Below, piece by piece: positions 8,039-15,669 of a stretch of DNA of 64,000 nucleotides. Source of the DNA: Sinisalibacter aestuarii (GTDB lineage: Bacteria; Pseudomonadota; Alphaproteobacteria; Rhodobacterales; Rhodobacteraceae). The stretch is taken from contig NZ_BROH01000002.1 of the NCBI RefSeq assembly GCF_027923545.1, positions 124,001 to 188,000 on the forward strand, given 5' to 3'. The notes beneath the pieces are model-generated. The model was not told where the DNA came from. It worked only from the letters and a program-made list of their open reading frames with translations, and made no database searches. Every line of letters starts with the position of its first letter. The stretch's first letter is position 1. A program made the translations under genes and the position numbers.

Positions 8039-9169
8039 TCAGCCGAACACCTTGTCGAGCGCGGCCTCCAGCCGGGCCACGCTCGCATCCACATCCGCCA
8101 GCTTGTCGAGGCCGAACAGGCCAAGGCGGAAGCTGCGGAAATCATCCCCCTCCCCCACCATCAGCGGCACGCCCGCGGCGATCTGCATGCCGAGGGCGGC
8201 GAATTTCCTGCCATTCTGCACCTCCGCATCGTCGGTGTAGGAGACGACGACGCCCGGCGCCTCGAATCCCTCCGCCGCGACGGACTGGATGCCGCGCGCC
8301 TTGAGCATCGCGCGCACCTTGCGGCCCTGCGCCCATTGCGCCTCGGCCAGCTTGTCGAAGCCGATCTCACGGGTTTCCAGCATCACGTCGCGGAAGGCGC
8401 GCAGCGCATCGGTGGGCATGGTGGCGTGATAGGCATGGCCGCCGTTCTCATAGGCTTCCATGATCGCGAGCCACTTGCCGAGGTCGATGGCGAACGAGGT
8501 CGAGGTGGCAGCTTTCGCGCGGTCGCGGGCGGTTTCGTTCATCATCACCAGCCCGGCGGAGGGCTGCGCCGACCAGCCCTTCTGCGGCGCCGAGATCAGC
8601 ACATCCACCCCGGTGGCCTTCATGTCGACCCAAACCGTGCCGGAGGCGATGCAATCGAGCACGAACAGCCCGCCCTGCGCATGCACCGCATCGGCGACGG
8701 CGCGGAGGTAATCGTCGGGCAGGATCATGCCCGACGAGGTTTCCACATGCGGAGCAAAGACCACATCGGGCTTTTCCTCGGCGATCTTGGCCACCACCTC
8801 ATCCACCGGCGCGGGCGCGAAGGGGGCGGTGGGCGCATTGCCGCTGCGGCGCGCCATCATCACCGTTTCCTCCGCCGGGATCGCTCCCATGTCGAAGATC
8901 TGGCTCCAGCGGTAGGAGAAAAAGCCGTTGCGGATCACCATCGCGCGTTTGCCGGTGGCGAACTGGCGCGCCACCGCCTCCATCGCATAGGTGCCGCCGC
9001 CCGGCACCAGCGCCACCGCATCGGCATTGTAGACCTCGCGCAGCACGCCCGAAATATCGCGCATCACCTGCTGGAATGCGGCCGACATGTGGTTGAGCGA
9101 GCGGTCGGTGAACACCACCGAGAATTCCAAAAGCCCATCGGGGTCGATATCGGTGCGCAGCGCGGTCAT
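8039..9169 (-). CDS. class V PLP-dependent aminotransferase
   Basis: A 376-residue fold-type I aminotransferase of the alanine/serine-glyoxylate and phosphonate transaminase group. PGGGTYAMEAV near the start binds the PLP phosphate region. The Asp in FVLDCIAS contacts the pyridine nitrogen. The Schiff-base lysine lies in SAPQKGWSAQPSAG. The start at ATG 9169 has AAGGAGAC upstream; a longer frame has no support. Substrates cannot be assigned; alanine, serine or another small amino donor with a 2-oxoacid acceptor is likely. It is followed by no partner gene on its strand. Confidence 0.88.
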   Translation of the reverse strand: MTALRTDIDPDGLLEFSVVFTDRSLNHMSAAFQQVMRDISGVLREVYNADAVALVPGGGTYAMEAVARQFATGKRAMVIRNGFFSYRWSQIFDMGAIPAEETVMMARRSGNAPTAPFAPAPVDEVVAKIAEEKPDVVFAPHVETSSGMILPDDYLRAVADAVHAQGGLFVLDCIASGTVWVDMKATGVDVLISAPQKGWSAQPSAGLVMMNETARDRAKAATSTSFAIDLGKWLAIMEAYENGGHAYHATMPTDALRAFRDVMLETREIGFDKLAEAQWAQGRKVRAMLKARGIQSVAAEGFEAPGVVVSYTDDAEVQNGRKFAALGMQIAAGVPLMVGEGDDFRSFRLGLFGLDKLADVDASVARLEAALDKVFG

Positions 9170-9229
9170 GGCGGTCTCCTTCGTGTTGAGCGCGACAGGG
9201 GTAGCCTGCGGGCCGGGGATTGGCAAAGA

Positions 9230-9258
9230 AAAACGCCCGCCGCGAGGGCGGGCGTTTT
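9230..9258 (-). terminator. rho-independent terminator of the SPOR/protease-fold gene
   Basis: AAAACGCCCGCC and GGGCGGGCGTTTT form a long GC stem with CGCGA-type loop. Read on the minus strand it ends in a T-run 22 bases after the stop of the upstream gene, so it separates that gene from the aminotransferase. Confidence 0.8.
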
Positions 9259-9279
9259 CACACGCACGGGGCGTGGCCG

Positions 9280-11106
9280 TTACTTCCAGCAGCTCACCAG
9301 AACGGTGATATCCGCCGCCAGCGCCGAAAGATCGTAGGGCGTGAGCGCCCCCTGGATATCCGTCGCGGCAACCGGCACGCCATTGGCGGTGAGGAAGCCC
9401 ACCAGCGTTTCGGACTTGGCGGCAAAACCCACATCCGCGGGCAACAGCCGGCCATCGCCCGAGGGCGAGGCAAGCAGCATCCCCACCACCGCGCCGCCCT
9501 GATCGAGCACCGGCCCGCCGGTATCGCCATCCTGGGCGCGGATATCGAGGCGCGAGACCGTGGTTTCGCCCGCCAGCCCCTTCACATCGGCCAGCTTTCC
9601 GAAGGTGAGCGTGGGCGAGGACAGCCGCCCGCCATAGGAATAGCCGGCCACGGCCAGCTCCGATTGCAGGCGCGGCTCGAAGCTCAGAAGCTCGCCCACC
9701 GCCATCGGCGCCAGCGGCTGCACCGGCATCAGCAGCGCGATGCCGAGATCGCCGTCGAGCGCCGTCACCTTGGCCTCGTAGCTTTCATCCAGCGTGATCC
9801 GGGTGCAGCCATCCACCGCCTCGGTGGTGGTGATCACCGCACCCTCCGGCGAGATGAAGAAGCCCGAGCGCGCCTTCTCGGCCCGCCGGATTTCCAGCCC
9901 CGACACAAGGTCGATCGACTGGGTGGCGGTATCCAGTCCGGCATTGTCGTCCAGCACGGCCGGGCCGGTGGAGGCGAAACTCTCGCGCATCGCGTCGAGC
10001 ACCAGAGCGCGGCGGCGGTCCACCTCGTAGGACACGGCGCCGGTTTGCGCATCGGTCACCCTGGCGCCCTGCGGCCAGATCAGCATGAAGCCCTTCACCG
10101 CGCCATCGGCCAGCGTGGCATAGGCATAGGTGACGATCTCGTCATTCGCGCCTTCGATGGCGAAATCGCTGTCGCGGCGCTGCCGCTCGCCATCGACGGG
10201 CACGACTTCCAGCGTTTGCAGAATATCGTAGAGCCCGTAGAGCGTCGCCTTGTCGCCGCGCTGGCTGATCAGCACCACGCGCACGCCCTCGTCGCCCTCG
10301 TAATGGGCAAAGGGCGCTTCGTAGCGGGTGAAGCCCACCATCGCGCCGGGCAGCGTGACCGAGATCCCGGCCTGGGCATCGGTCACCGGCGCAAGGCCCA
10401 TCGACGCGAGCATGTCGGTATAGCCCTGCACCAGCGCGTTGCGCTGGCGGGTGGTCAGCACGCCGGTTTCCTCATAGCCTCTGGCGGCCTGCCAGGCGGC
10501 CATCGCGCCACGGGTGCCGGGGCCGAAATCGCCGTCGATCAGCGAGGTATAGAAGCCTTCCCATCTCAGCGCGATCTGAAGGAGCTTGCGCTGGTCACCA
10601 TCCAGCAGGCGCTCGGAGGCCAGCGCCTCGGCGCGGGTTTCCTCGACCAGCACCGGCTGCGGCTCCGGCGCGGGTTCGGCCGCCGGCTCGGCCTCTGCCA
10701 CCGGGGCTTCGTCGGCCACCGCTTCGGGTGCCGGCTCATCGGCCGGAACCGCCACCGGCGCATTGGCCAGCGCATTCGCCCCGACCGGCCAGAATTGCTG
10801 CCCATAGGCGTCGCTGTTGGCGATATAGGCATCGCCCGGAATCTCGGCGCGGGCGCGCAGATCAAGCAGCCGGTCGGTTGCCGCGGCCTCGGTATAGGGG
10901 CCGAGCGCCACCGCATACCAGCCGCTGGCGCCAAGGCGGAACCCGTTCACATCGGGGATGGTCTGTGCGTAGCGGCGCGCGGCGTCTTCCGCGTCGCGCA
11001 AGGTCGGGGTTGCCTGGATCTGCACCCAGAAGCTTTGCTGCGCGACAGCGGCACCGGCCACGAAAAGGCTTACAAAAATCACGATCGCGGAAAAAGCGCG
11101 TCTCAT
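9280..11106 (-). CDS. SPOR - peptidoglycan-binding - trypsin-fold protein with degenerate catalytic triad
   Basis: A 608-residue exported protein with a signal peptide at residues 1-22 (cleavage after AVA). A SPOR-like domain spans about 25-110. A Glu/Pro/Ala linker covers about 115-155. A PG_binding_1-like domain spans about 165-230 (IDGDFGPGTRGAMAAWQ). The C-terminus, about 410-605, is a trypsin/HtrA fold. The triad looks broken: the His of the usual TNAHVV block is Glu429 (TTTEAVDGC), Asp453 remains in GDLGIAL, and the nucleophile of GDSGGP is Thr529 (GDTGGP). It is therefore probably a periplasmic cell-wall-associated pseudoprotease. It is divergent from glyQ. Confidence 0.85.
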   Translation of the reverse strand: MRRAFSAIVIFVSLFVAGAAVAQQSFWVQIQATPTLRDAEDAARRYAQTIPDVNGFRLGASGWYAVALGPYTEAAATDRLLDLRARAEIPGDAYIANSDAYGQQFWPVGANALANAPVAVPADEPAPEAVADEAPVAEAEPAAEPAPEPQPVLVEETRAEALASERLLDGDQRKLLQIALRWEGFYTSLIDGDFGPGTRGAMAAWQAARGYEETGVLTTRQRNALVQGYTDMLASMGLAPVTDAQAGISVTLPGAMVGFTRYEAPFAHYEGDEGVRVVLISQRGDKATLYGLYDILQTLEVVPVDGERQRRDSDFAIEGANDEIVTYAYATLADGAVKGFMLIWPQGARVTDAQTGAVSYEVDRRRALVLDAMRESFASTGPAVLDDNAGLDTATQSIDLVSGLEIRRAEKARSGFFISPEGAVITTTEAVDGCTRITLDESYEAKVTALDGDLGIALLMPVQPLAPMAVGELLSFEPRLQSELAVAGYSYGGRLSSPTLTFGKLADVKGLAGETTVSRLDIRAQDGDTGGPVLDQGGAVVGMLLASPSGDGRLLPADVGFAAKSETLVGFLTANGVPVAATDIQGALTPYDLSALAADITVLVSCWK

Positions 11107-11193
11107 ATCCCACTGTCCCTCGGGGTTTGGTCAAAACATCCGCGCCAGTAACACCGAGCCGGGCAGCAAGGTCAAGAGAACCGCCCCGCCCGA

Positions 11194-11222
11194 TTGACCC
11201 TTTCCGGCGCAGTGCCTATTGA
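11194..11222 (+). promoter_or_regulatory. sigma70-type promoter of glyQ
   Basis: TTGACC (11194-11199) and TATTGA (11217-11222) are 17 bases apart, ending 28 bases before the glyQ ATG. Confidence 0.55.
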
Positions 11223-11249
11223 GAGCGCGCACATCCGCGTGAGGATCAC

Positions 11250-12176
11250 ATGGCCGAGACATCACAACCCAAAAGCTTTCAGGAGATCATCCTGCGCCTT
11301 CAGACCTACTGGGCGGGCAAAGGCTGCGCGATCCTGCAACCTTACGACATGGAAGTGGGCGCCGGCACCTTTCACCCGGCCACGACGCTGCGCTCGCTCG
11401 GCAGCCAGCCCTGGGCCGCGGCCTATGTGCAGCCCTCGCGCCGCCCGACCGACGGGCGCTATGGCGAAAACCCCAACCGTTTGCAGCACTACTACCAGTA
11501 TCAGGTGCTGATCAAACCGAGCCCGCCCGATCTGCAGGCGCTCTATCTCGGCTCGCTCGAAGCCATTGGCATCGACATGTCGCTGCACGATATCCGCTTT
11601 GTCGAGGACGATTGGGAAAGCCCGACGCTCGGCGCCTGGGGGCTGGGCTGGGAAGTCTGGTGCGACGGCATGGAGGTGAGCCAGTTCACCTATTTCCAGC
11701 AGGTCGGCGGGCATGATTGCAGGCCGGTCTCGGGCGAGCTGACCTATGGGCTGGAGCGCCTGGCGATGTATGTGCTCGGCATCGACCATGTGATGGACAT
11801 GCCGTTCAACGATCCGCAAACGCCGATCCCGCTCAGCTATGGCGACATTTTCCGCCAGACCGAGATGGAATATTCACGCCATAACTTCGATGCCGCCTCG
11901 ACCGAAATGCTCCTGCGGCATTTCGAAGATGCCGAAGCCGAGTGCAAATCCATCCTCGATCAGCCCGAGGAAGACCCGAAGACCGGCAGGCGCATCATCA
12001 TGGCCCACCCGGCCTATGACCAATGCATCAAGGCCAGCCATATCTTCAACCTGCTCGACGCGCGCGGCGTGATCTCGGTGACCGAACGGCAGGCCTATAT
12101 CGGCCGGGTGCGCGCGCTCGCCAAGATGTGCGCCGATGCTTTCGTGCAGACCGAAGCGGGGGGTGCCGCGGCGTGA
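11250..12176 (+). CDS. glyQ: glycyl-tRNA synthetase alpha subunit
   Basis: Catalytic subunit of the bacterial alpha2beta2 glycyl-tRNA synthetase, which charges tRNA-Gly. The protein has 308 residues, the usual length. It is recognisable by [18 protein letters not shown] and [19 protein letters not shown] at the N-terminus, and [19 protein letters not shown] and [12 protein letters not shown] further on; these form the class II ATP/glycine site. The beta subunit lies 1.2 kb downstream, separated by an opposite-strand marC and a small DUF gene. GTGAGGAT precedes the ATG. Confidence 0.98.
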   Translation: MAETSQPKSFQEIILRLQTYWAGKGCAILQPYDMEVGAGTFHPATTLRSLGSQPWAAAYVQPSRRPTDGRYGENPNRLQHYYQYQVLIKPSPPDLQALYLGSLEAIGIDMSLHDIRFVEDDWESPTLGAWGLGWEVWCDGMEVSQFTYFQQVGGHDCRPVSGELTYGLERLAMYVLGIDHVMDMPFNDPQTPIPLSYGDIFRQTEMEYSRHNFDAASTEMLLRHFEDAEAECKSILDQPEEDPKTGRRIIMAHPAYDQCIKASHIFNLLDARGVISVTERQAYIGRVRALAKMCADAFVQTEAGGAAA

Positions 12177-12187
12177 GCGCCTTCGCC

Positions 12188-12817
12188 TCAGCCCAGCCCC
12201 GGCAGCACGGTCTTCAGCCCCGTCGCGGTCATGTCGACCGCCACGGCGGCGAGGATCATGCCCATCAGCCGGATGGTGATCGTGCGCAGGGTCTGCGACA
12301 TGAAATGGCCGATCTGGGCGGCGAAGAGCAGCACCAGCGCGAGCAAAGCCAGCACCGCCGCCAGCGCCGCGCCCACGGCGGTGAGCCCCGCCGCGCCGGC
12401 ATGGCCGGTGAACACCACGATCGTGGTGATCGTGCCGGGGCCGACGATCATCGGAAAGGCCATCGGGTAGAAGGCGAGCGAATTGAGCTCGGCGTGATGG
12501 GCCTGTTCGCGCGCGGTGCCGTGATGGGCGGGCGAGGCGCTGCCGTTCAGCATCCCCAGCCCGATGGTGAACAGCACAATCCCGCCGGCAACACGGAAAT
12601 CGTCGACGCTGATGCCGAACAGGCTCAGCACCTTGGTGCCCGTTGCCATCACGGCCGCCGCCAGCACCGCGCTGAAGCCGACCACGGCCAGCGCCAGCCG
12701 GCGCTGCTGAGCGGGCGTGAACTCCGCCGTCATGCCGAGGAAAACCGGCAAGGTCACGAACGGGTTCATGATCGCAAAGAAGGCGCCAAGGGCCTTGACG
12801 AAAATGGCGGTGTCCAC
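12188..12817 (-). CDS. MarC family integral membrane protein
   Basis: A 209-residue polytopic membrane protein of the MarC/UPF0056 family. Six hydrophobic segments are visible, with FFAIMNPFVTLPVFLGMT at the N-terminus and AFYPMAFPMIVGPGTITT in the middle as family signatures. The family was once tied to antibiotic resistance, but that link was not upheld and its substrate is unclear. I start at GTG 12817 because GGAGAGG lies seven bases upstream and the preceding residues are a charged, non-family extension. It sits on the opposite strand between glyQ and glyS. Confidence 0.9.
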   Translation of the reverse strand: MDTAIFVKALGAFFAIMNPFVTLPVFLGMTAEFTPAQQRRLALAVVGFSAVLAAAVMATGTKVLSLFGISVDDFRVAGGIVLFTIGLGMLNGSASPAHHGTAREQAHHAELNSLAFYPMAFPMIVGPGTITTIVVFTGHAGAAGLTAVGAALAAVLALLALVLLFAAQIGHFMSQTLRTITIRLMGMILAAVAVDMTATGLKTVLPGLG

Positions 12818-12882
12818 CGGTATCCTCTCCCTGTTCGCCCTGTCGTAGCACGGGCGGACGCAACCGGCCAAGGAGCAGGCGC

Positions 12883-13353
12883 ATGAACGGAAAGATCGTC
12901 GGGAGTTTCATCTTGATTACCGCCTTGATCGCGGGCGTGGCCATCTACTGGCTCCAGGTCTACGCCTATTATGACGAGATCGCCGCCGACAGAGCCGAGA
13001 TGACGATGGTCAACATCGCCACCGGCCAGCCCGAGCCGGTGCTGATCGAGGGGTTCGAGGGGATCGACGGCACGTCCTCGCCAATCCGCTATCGCGCCTG
13101 CTTCACCCTGCCTTTGCGCACGGGCACGCTCACGGAAACCTACGAGCCCTATCCCGACCCCACGCCGCTCACCGCGCCGGGCTGGTTCGACTGTTTCGAT
13201 GCCGTGGCGATCGGCACCGCTCTGGAGAGCGGCGAGGCGATGGCCTTCCTGTCGCAGCACGATATCCACGATGGCGTGGATCGTGTGGTCGCCGTCTTCC
13301 CCGATGGCCGGGCCTTTGCCTGGCATCAGCTCAACGAAAAATATCAGGACTGA
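12883..13353 (+). CDS. DUF6446-like membrane-anchored protein between glyQ and glyS
   Basis: A 156-residue protein with one N-terminal membrane anchor (about residues 5-27) and a roughly 125-residue domain facing the periplasm. The domain has two Cys (in RACFTLP and WFDCFDA) that could form a disulfide. From memory, Rhodobacterales carry this gene, now DUF6446, just ahead of glyS; I cannot confirm the number here. It starts ahead of glyS by four bases and is presumably co-transcribed with it. AAGGAGC lies upstream of its ATG. Function unknown. Confidence 0.75.
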   Translation: MNGKIVGSFILITALIAGVAIYWLQVYAYYDEIAADRAEMTMVNIATGQPEPVLIEGFEGIDGTSSPIRYRACFTLPLRTGTLTETYEPYPDPTPLTAPGWFDCFDAVAIGTALESGEAMAFLSQHDIHDGVDRVVAVFPDGRAFAWHQLNEKYQD

Positions 13354-13357
13354 GCCA

Positions 13358-15583
13358 ATGGCCGACCTCCTTATCGAACTCTTCTCGGAAGAAATCCCGG
13401 CGCGGATGCAGGCGCGCGCGGGCGAAGACCTGAAAAAGCTGGTCACCGACGGTCTGGTGGAGGCCGGTCTCACCTATTCCGCCGCCGCCGCCTTCACCAC
13501 GCCGCGCCGCCTCACGCTCGCCATCGAGGGCCTGCCCGCGATGAGCCCCGACACGCGCGAAGAGCGCAAGGGCCCGCGCACCGACGCGCCGGAAAAGGCG
13601 CTGGAGGGATTTCTGCGCTCGACCGGGCTCACCAAAGACCAGCTTGAGGCCCGGCCCGACAAGAAGGGCGATGTCTGGTTCGCGGTGATCGCCCATAAGG
13701 GCCGCCCCGCCGCCGGGATCGTGGCGGAGGTGCTGGAGGGCGCGGTGCGCACCTTCCCCTGGCCGAAATCCATGCGCTGGGGCGCGGGCAGCCTGCGCTG
13801 GGTGCGCCCGCTGCATTCGGTGCTCTGCATTCTCACCGACGAGCATGGCGCCTCGGTGGTGCCGCTGGAGATCGACGGGCTGAAAGCGGGCGACACCACG
13901 CAGGGCCACCGCTTCATGGCGCCGGGCGATATCAGGGTGTCGTCCTTCGAGGATTACGCCGCCAGGCTGAAGGCCGCCTATGTGGTGCTCGACCCCGCCG
14001 AGCGCGCCGAAACGATCCGCCACGATGCCGGGCAGAAAGCCTTTGCCCTCGGCTTCGAGCTGGTCGACGACAAGGGGCTGCTCGCTGAGGTGTCCGGCCT
14101 CGTCGAATGGCCGGTGGTGCTGATGGGCGATATCGCCGACGAATTCATCGAATTGCCGCCCGAAGTGCTGCAAACCTCGATGAAGGAGCACCAGAAGTTC
14201 TTCTCGGTGAAAAATCCCGGCACCGGCCGGATCGAGAAATTCGTTACCGTCGCCAACCGCGAAACCGCCGATGACGGCGCGACAATCCTTGCCGGCAACC
14301 AGAAGGTGCTCGCCGCCCGGCTCGCCGACGCCAAGTTCTTCTGGGAGAACGACCTGCGCAATGTCGAGCGCCACGGGCTGGACCCATGGCTCGGCAAGCT
14401 CGCCCATGTCACCTTCCACGCCAGGCTCGGCTCGCAGGCCCGCCGCATCGCCCGGATCGCCGGGCTCGCGGGCGAGATCGCCCCGATGGTGGAGGCCGAC
14501 CGCAAGGAAGCCAAACAGGCCGCCCGCGCCGCCAAGGCCGACCTTGCCTCGGAAATGGTCTACGAATTCCCCGAATTGCAAGGGATCATGGGCCGCTATT
14601 ACGCCAGGCGCGCCGGGTTCTCCGATGCCGTGGCCGATGCGGTGCGCGACCATTACGCGCCGCTTGGCCCCTCGGATGCCGTGCCCTCCGCGCCGGTCTC
14701 GGTCGCGGTGGCGCTGGCCGACAAGCTCGATACGCTTACCGGCTTCTGGCATATCGACGAAAAGCCCACCGGCTCGAAAGACCCGTTCGCGCTGCGCCGC
14801 GCCGCGCTCGGGGTGATCCGGCTGGTGCTCGAAAACGGCCTCCGCCTCCAGCTCGACCGGCTGATCGACGCGCAGATCCTGCGCCACCAGATCGAGCCGC
14901 TCGAGGACGAGGAAGAACAGGCGCTGCTCAAGACGCTGCTGGGCAATATCGCCAGCCACGGCGTCTTCGGCTCGGCCGTGCGCGCGATCATCGACGAAGC
15001 GAAGGAAAACGCCCCCGACTGGCTGGGGCGGATCGAAAACCACAAGCCCGACCTGTCGGACGACCTGCTTGCCTTCATCCATGACCGGCTGAAGGTCTAT
15101 CTGCGCGACCGGGGCCTGCGCCATGACGTGATCGACGCCTGCCTTCACCTGCCGGGCAAGGACGACCTGGCGCTGGTGGTCACCCGCGCCGAGGCGCTGC
15201 AGGCGGTGCTCGATACCGATGACGGCGCCAATCTGATCCAGGGTTTCAAGCGCGCCAACAACATTCTGATCCAGGCCGAAGAGGCCGACGGGGTGGAATA
15301 TTCCTACGGGCCGGATGCGAAATTCGCCGAGGACGAGACCGAAACGGCGCTGTTCGCCGCGCTCGACGCCGCCGAGGCGAAGATCGGCCCGGCGATGATC
15401 GCCGAGAATTTCGAGGCGGCGATGGCCGCGATGGCCAGCCTGCGCGGCCCGATCGACGCCTTCTTCGACAATGTGCAGGTCAACACCGACAACCAGGTCA
15501 TCCGCCGCAACCGGCTGAACCTGCTCGCCCGGATCCGCGATATCTGCCTGCGGGTGGCCGACCTGACCCGGATCGAGGGCTGA
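13358..15583 (+). CDS. glyS: glycyl-tRNA synthetase beta subunit
   Basis: The 741-residue tRNA-binding subunit of glycyl-tRNA synthetase. It begins MADLLIELFSEEIPARMQ, the diagnostic start of GlyS. Further marks are KSMRWG, RPLHSVLCIL, an HD-domain-like middle, and the C-terminal DALR-type anticodon domain with VMVNTD-like NVQVNTDNQVIRRNRLNLL. The open frame runs further upstream inside the preceding gene, but homology starts at this ATG, four bases after the preceding stop. It forms an operon with the small gene upstream and probably with the PPDK-like gene 86 bases downstream. Confidence 0.97.
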   Translation: MADLLIELFSEEIPARMQARAGEDLKKLVTDGLVEAGLTYSAAAAFTTPRRLTLAIEGLPAMSPDTREERKGPRTDAPEKALEGFLRSTGLTKDQLEARPDKKGDVWFAVIAHKGRPAAGIVAEVLEGAVRTFPWPKSMRWGAGSLRWVRPLHSVLCILTDEHGASVVPLEIDGLKAGDTTQGHRFMAPGDIRVSSFEDYAARLKAAYVVLDPAERAETIRHDAGQKAFALGFELVDDKGLLAEVSGLVEWPVVLMGDIADEFIELPPEVLQTSMKEHQKFFSVKNPGTGRIEKFVTVANRETADDGATILAGNQKVLAARLADAKFFWENDLRNVERHGLDPWLGKLAHVTFHARLGSQARRIARIAGLAGEIAPMVEADRKEAKQAARAAKADLASEMVYEFPELQGIMGRYYARRAGFSDAVADAVRDHYAPLGPSDAVPSAPVSVAVALADKLDTLTGFWHIDEKPTGSKDPFALRRAALGVIRLVLENGLRLQLDRLIDAQILRHQIEPLEDEEEQALLKTLLGNIASHGVFGSAVRAIIDEAKENAPDWLGRIENHKPDLSDDLLAFIHDRLKVYLRDRGLRHDVIDACLHLPGKDDLALVVTRAEALQAVLDTDDGANLIQGFKRANNILIQAEEADGVEYSYGPDAKFAEDETETALFAALDAAEAKIGPAMIAENFEAAMAAMASLRGPIDAFFDNVQVNTDNQVIRRNRLNLLARIRDICLRVADLTRIEG

Positions 15584-15669
15584 GCAAACCGCGGGCACGC
15601 GCCGCCGGTTGCGCTTGCCCTTGCCAGATGCGTCCGGCGCGCTATCTTGCGCTATAGGAGGATGCTGCG

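Noticed and set aside
9220-11151. 643-residue plus-strand frame antisense to the pseudoprotease
   Set aside because: Its His/Arg/Gly-rich translation is typical of antisense of a GC-rich gene; the minus-strand frame has signal peptide and domains.
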